Below are positions 5,548 through 5,913 of a DNA stretch of 5,913 nucleotides, piece after piece (the first letter of the stretch is position 1; the number at the start of each line of letters is the position of its first letter). The notes under the pieces are model-generated. The model searched no databases and was not told where the DNA came from. It worked only from the letters and a program-made list of their open reading frames with translations. The DNA is from Thermoproteota archaeon (GTDB lineage Archaea; Thermoproteota; Thermoprotei_A; Sulfolobales; Desulfurococcaceae). Both the position numbers and the translations under genes were made by a program. The stretch is from NCBI GenBank assembly GCA_013154205.1, contig JAADCY010000053.1, forward strand, positions 1-5,913, given 5' to 3'.

Positions 5548-5553
5548 TAAAAT
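5548..5553 (+). promoter_or_regulatory. Possible -10 box of ligA, leaderless arrangement
   Basis: TAAAAT at 5548-5553 lies 7 bases before the ligA ATG, the same -10 sequence and distance as at 372-377. No good -35 is seen at 16-18 bases (the nearest is TCTGTA at 5526-5531). There is no Shine-Dalgarno before the start. This is a weaker case than the other two promoters. Confidence 0.4.
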
Positions 5554-5560
5554 TTAACCG

Positions 5561-5913
5561 ATGGCAGTGCCCAAGGAAGTAATCAAGAGATACAATGAAC
5601 TGGTGGATTTGCTCAACAAGTACGACTACTATTACTACGTCCTCGACCAGCCCCTCGTCTCCGACGCCGAATACGATGAGCTCAAGAGGGAGCTGGAGGA
5701 GATCGAAAGGAAGTATCCCGAAATCATCCGCCCCGATTCCCCCACCCAGAGGGTCGGAGGTAAGGTGGCAGAGGGGTTCAAGGAGGCCCCCCATCGCGTT
5801 CCCATGCTCTCTTTGGAGAATGCGATGAACGAAAACGAGTTGAGGCAGTGGCTGAAGAAGATAAAGGACCAGTTCCCCGAAGCCGAATTCTGCGCCGAGC
5901 CCAAATTCGACGG
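5561..5913 (+). CDS. ligA: NAD-dependent DNA ligase LigA, N-terminal part (3' end outside window)
   Basis: LigA seals nicks in duplex DNA during replication and repair, using NAD+ to form a ligase-AMP intermediate in the cytoplasm. The visible part covers the NMN-binding Ia domain, with YYVLDQPLVSDAEYDEL at about residues 25-41 (Asp35, Tyr38 and Asp39 match the conserved D-x-x-Y-D). It then shows PDSPTQRVGG (58-67), the HRVPMLSLENA motif (78-88) and the start of the adenylation domain. EPKFDG places the nucleotidyl-acceptor Lys at residue 115, the same number as in E. coli LigA. The window ends two bases into the Gly codon of KxDG. Full-length family members are roughly 670 aa. The start is well set: an in-frame TAA lies at 5555-5557 and the N-terminal length fits the family. 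The gene looks visibly more GC-rich than the beta-helix genes, and shows no sign of disruption. Confidence 0.97.
   Translation, partial: MAVPKEVIKRYNELVDLLNKYDYYYYVLDQPLVSDAEYDELKRELEEIERKYPEIIRPDSPTQRVGGKVAEGFKEAPHRVPMLSLENAMNENELRQWLKKIKDQFPEAEFCAEPKFD

Noticed and set aside
5452..5550. A 32-codon + strand frame (ATG 5452, TAA 5548-5550) just before ligA
   Set aside because: It has no Shine-Dalgarno or -10 box at the right distance and no recognisable sequence features. The frame is open far upstream into the preceding gene, as expected by chance. A real small gene cannot be excluded, but support is insufficient.

Overview
The window looks like chromosomal DNA from a didermic, possibly thermophilic bacterium of the broad FCB/candidate-phylum type (Candidatus WOR-3-like lineages come to mind, but nothing here fixes the taxon). 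The reasons are a truncated outer-membrane-type protein end, two large extracellular beta-helix proteins with C-terminal sorting-type domains resembling those of the type IX secretion system (T9SS), and frequent AGG/AGA arginine and ATA isoleucine codons.

Layout, all main genes on the + strand: (1) positions 1-119, the 3' end of a gene whose product ends in aromatic-rich strands and a terminal Phe, as outer-membrane barrels often do. (2) Positions 120-384, a 265-base AT-rich spacer with an 18-codon signal-peptide-like mini-ORF, inverted repeats and a strong sigma-70-type promoter. (3) Positions 385-2685, a 766-aa CSLREA/parallel beta-helix surface protein. (4) Positions 2686-2909, a 224-base spacer with a 28-codon ORF behind a good Shine-Dalgarno, two hairpins and a second promoter of the same design. 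(5) Positions 2910-5393, an 827-aa tandem paralogue. (6) Positions 5394-5560, a G6/C6 hairpin with T-runs (likely terminator) and a possible -10 box. (7) Positions 5561-5913, the start of ligA, NAD-dependent DNA ligase, cut off in the codon after Asp117, inside the KxDG motif.

The two paralogues share one plan: a very short hydrophobic N-terminus, a CSLREA-like Cys-containing domain, a long right-handed beta-helix with coils of about 24-30 residues, an unrecognised module of about 100 residues bounded by two Cys, and a 64-residue C-terminal sorting-type domain. All ten cysteines are conserved between them. The last 195 bases of the two genes differ at only 5 positions, while the rest is far more diverged. 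This suggests recent homogenisation of the sorting module. Each has its own promoter, TTGAAA-N17-TAAAAT, with the ATG only 6-7 bases after the -10 box, so their mRNAs are predicted to be leaderless and separately transcribed. LigA is a housekeeping gene with no evident functional link. No tRNA, rRNA, CRISPR array, transposase or phage gene was seen.
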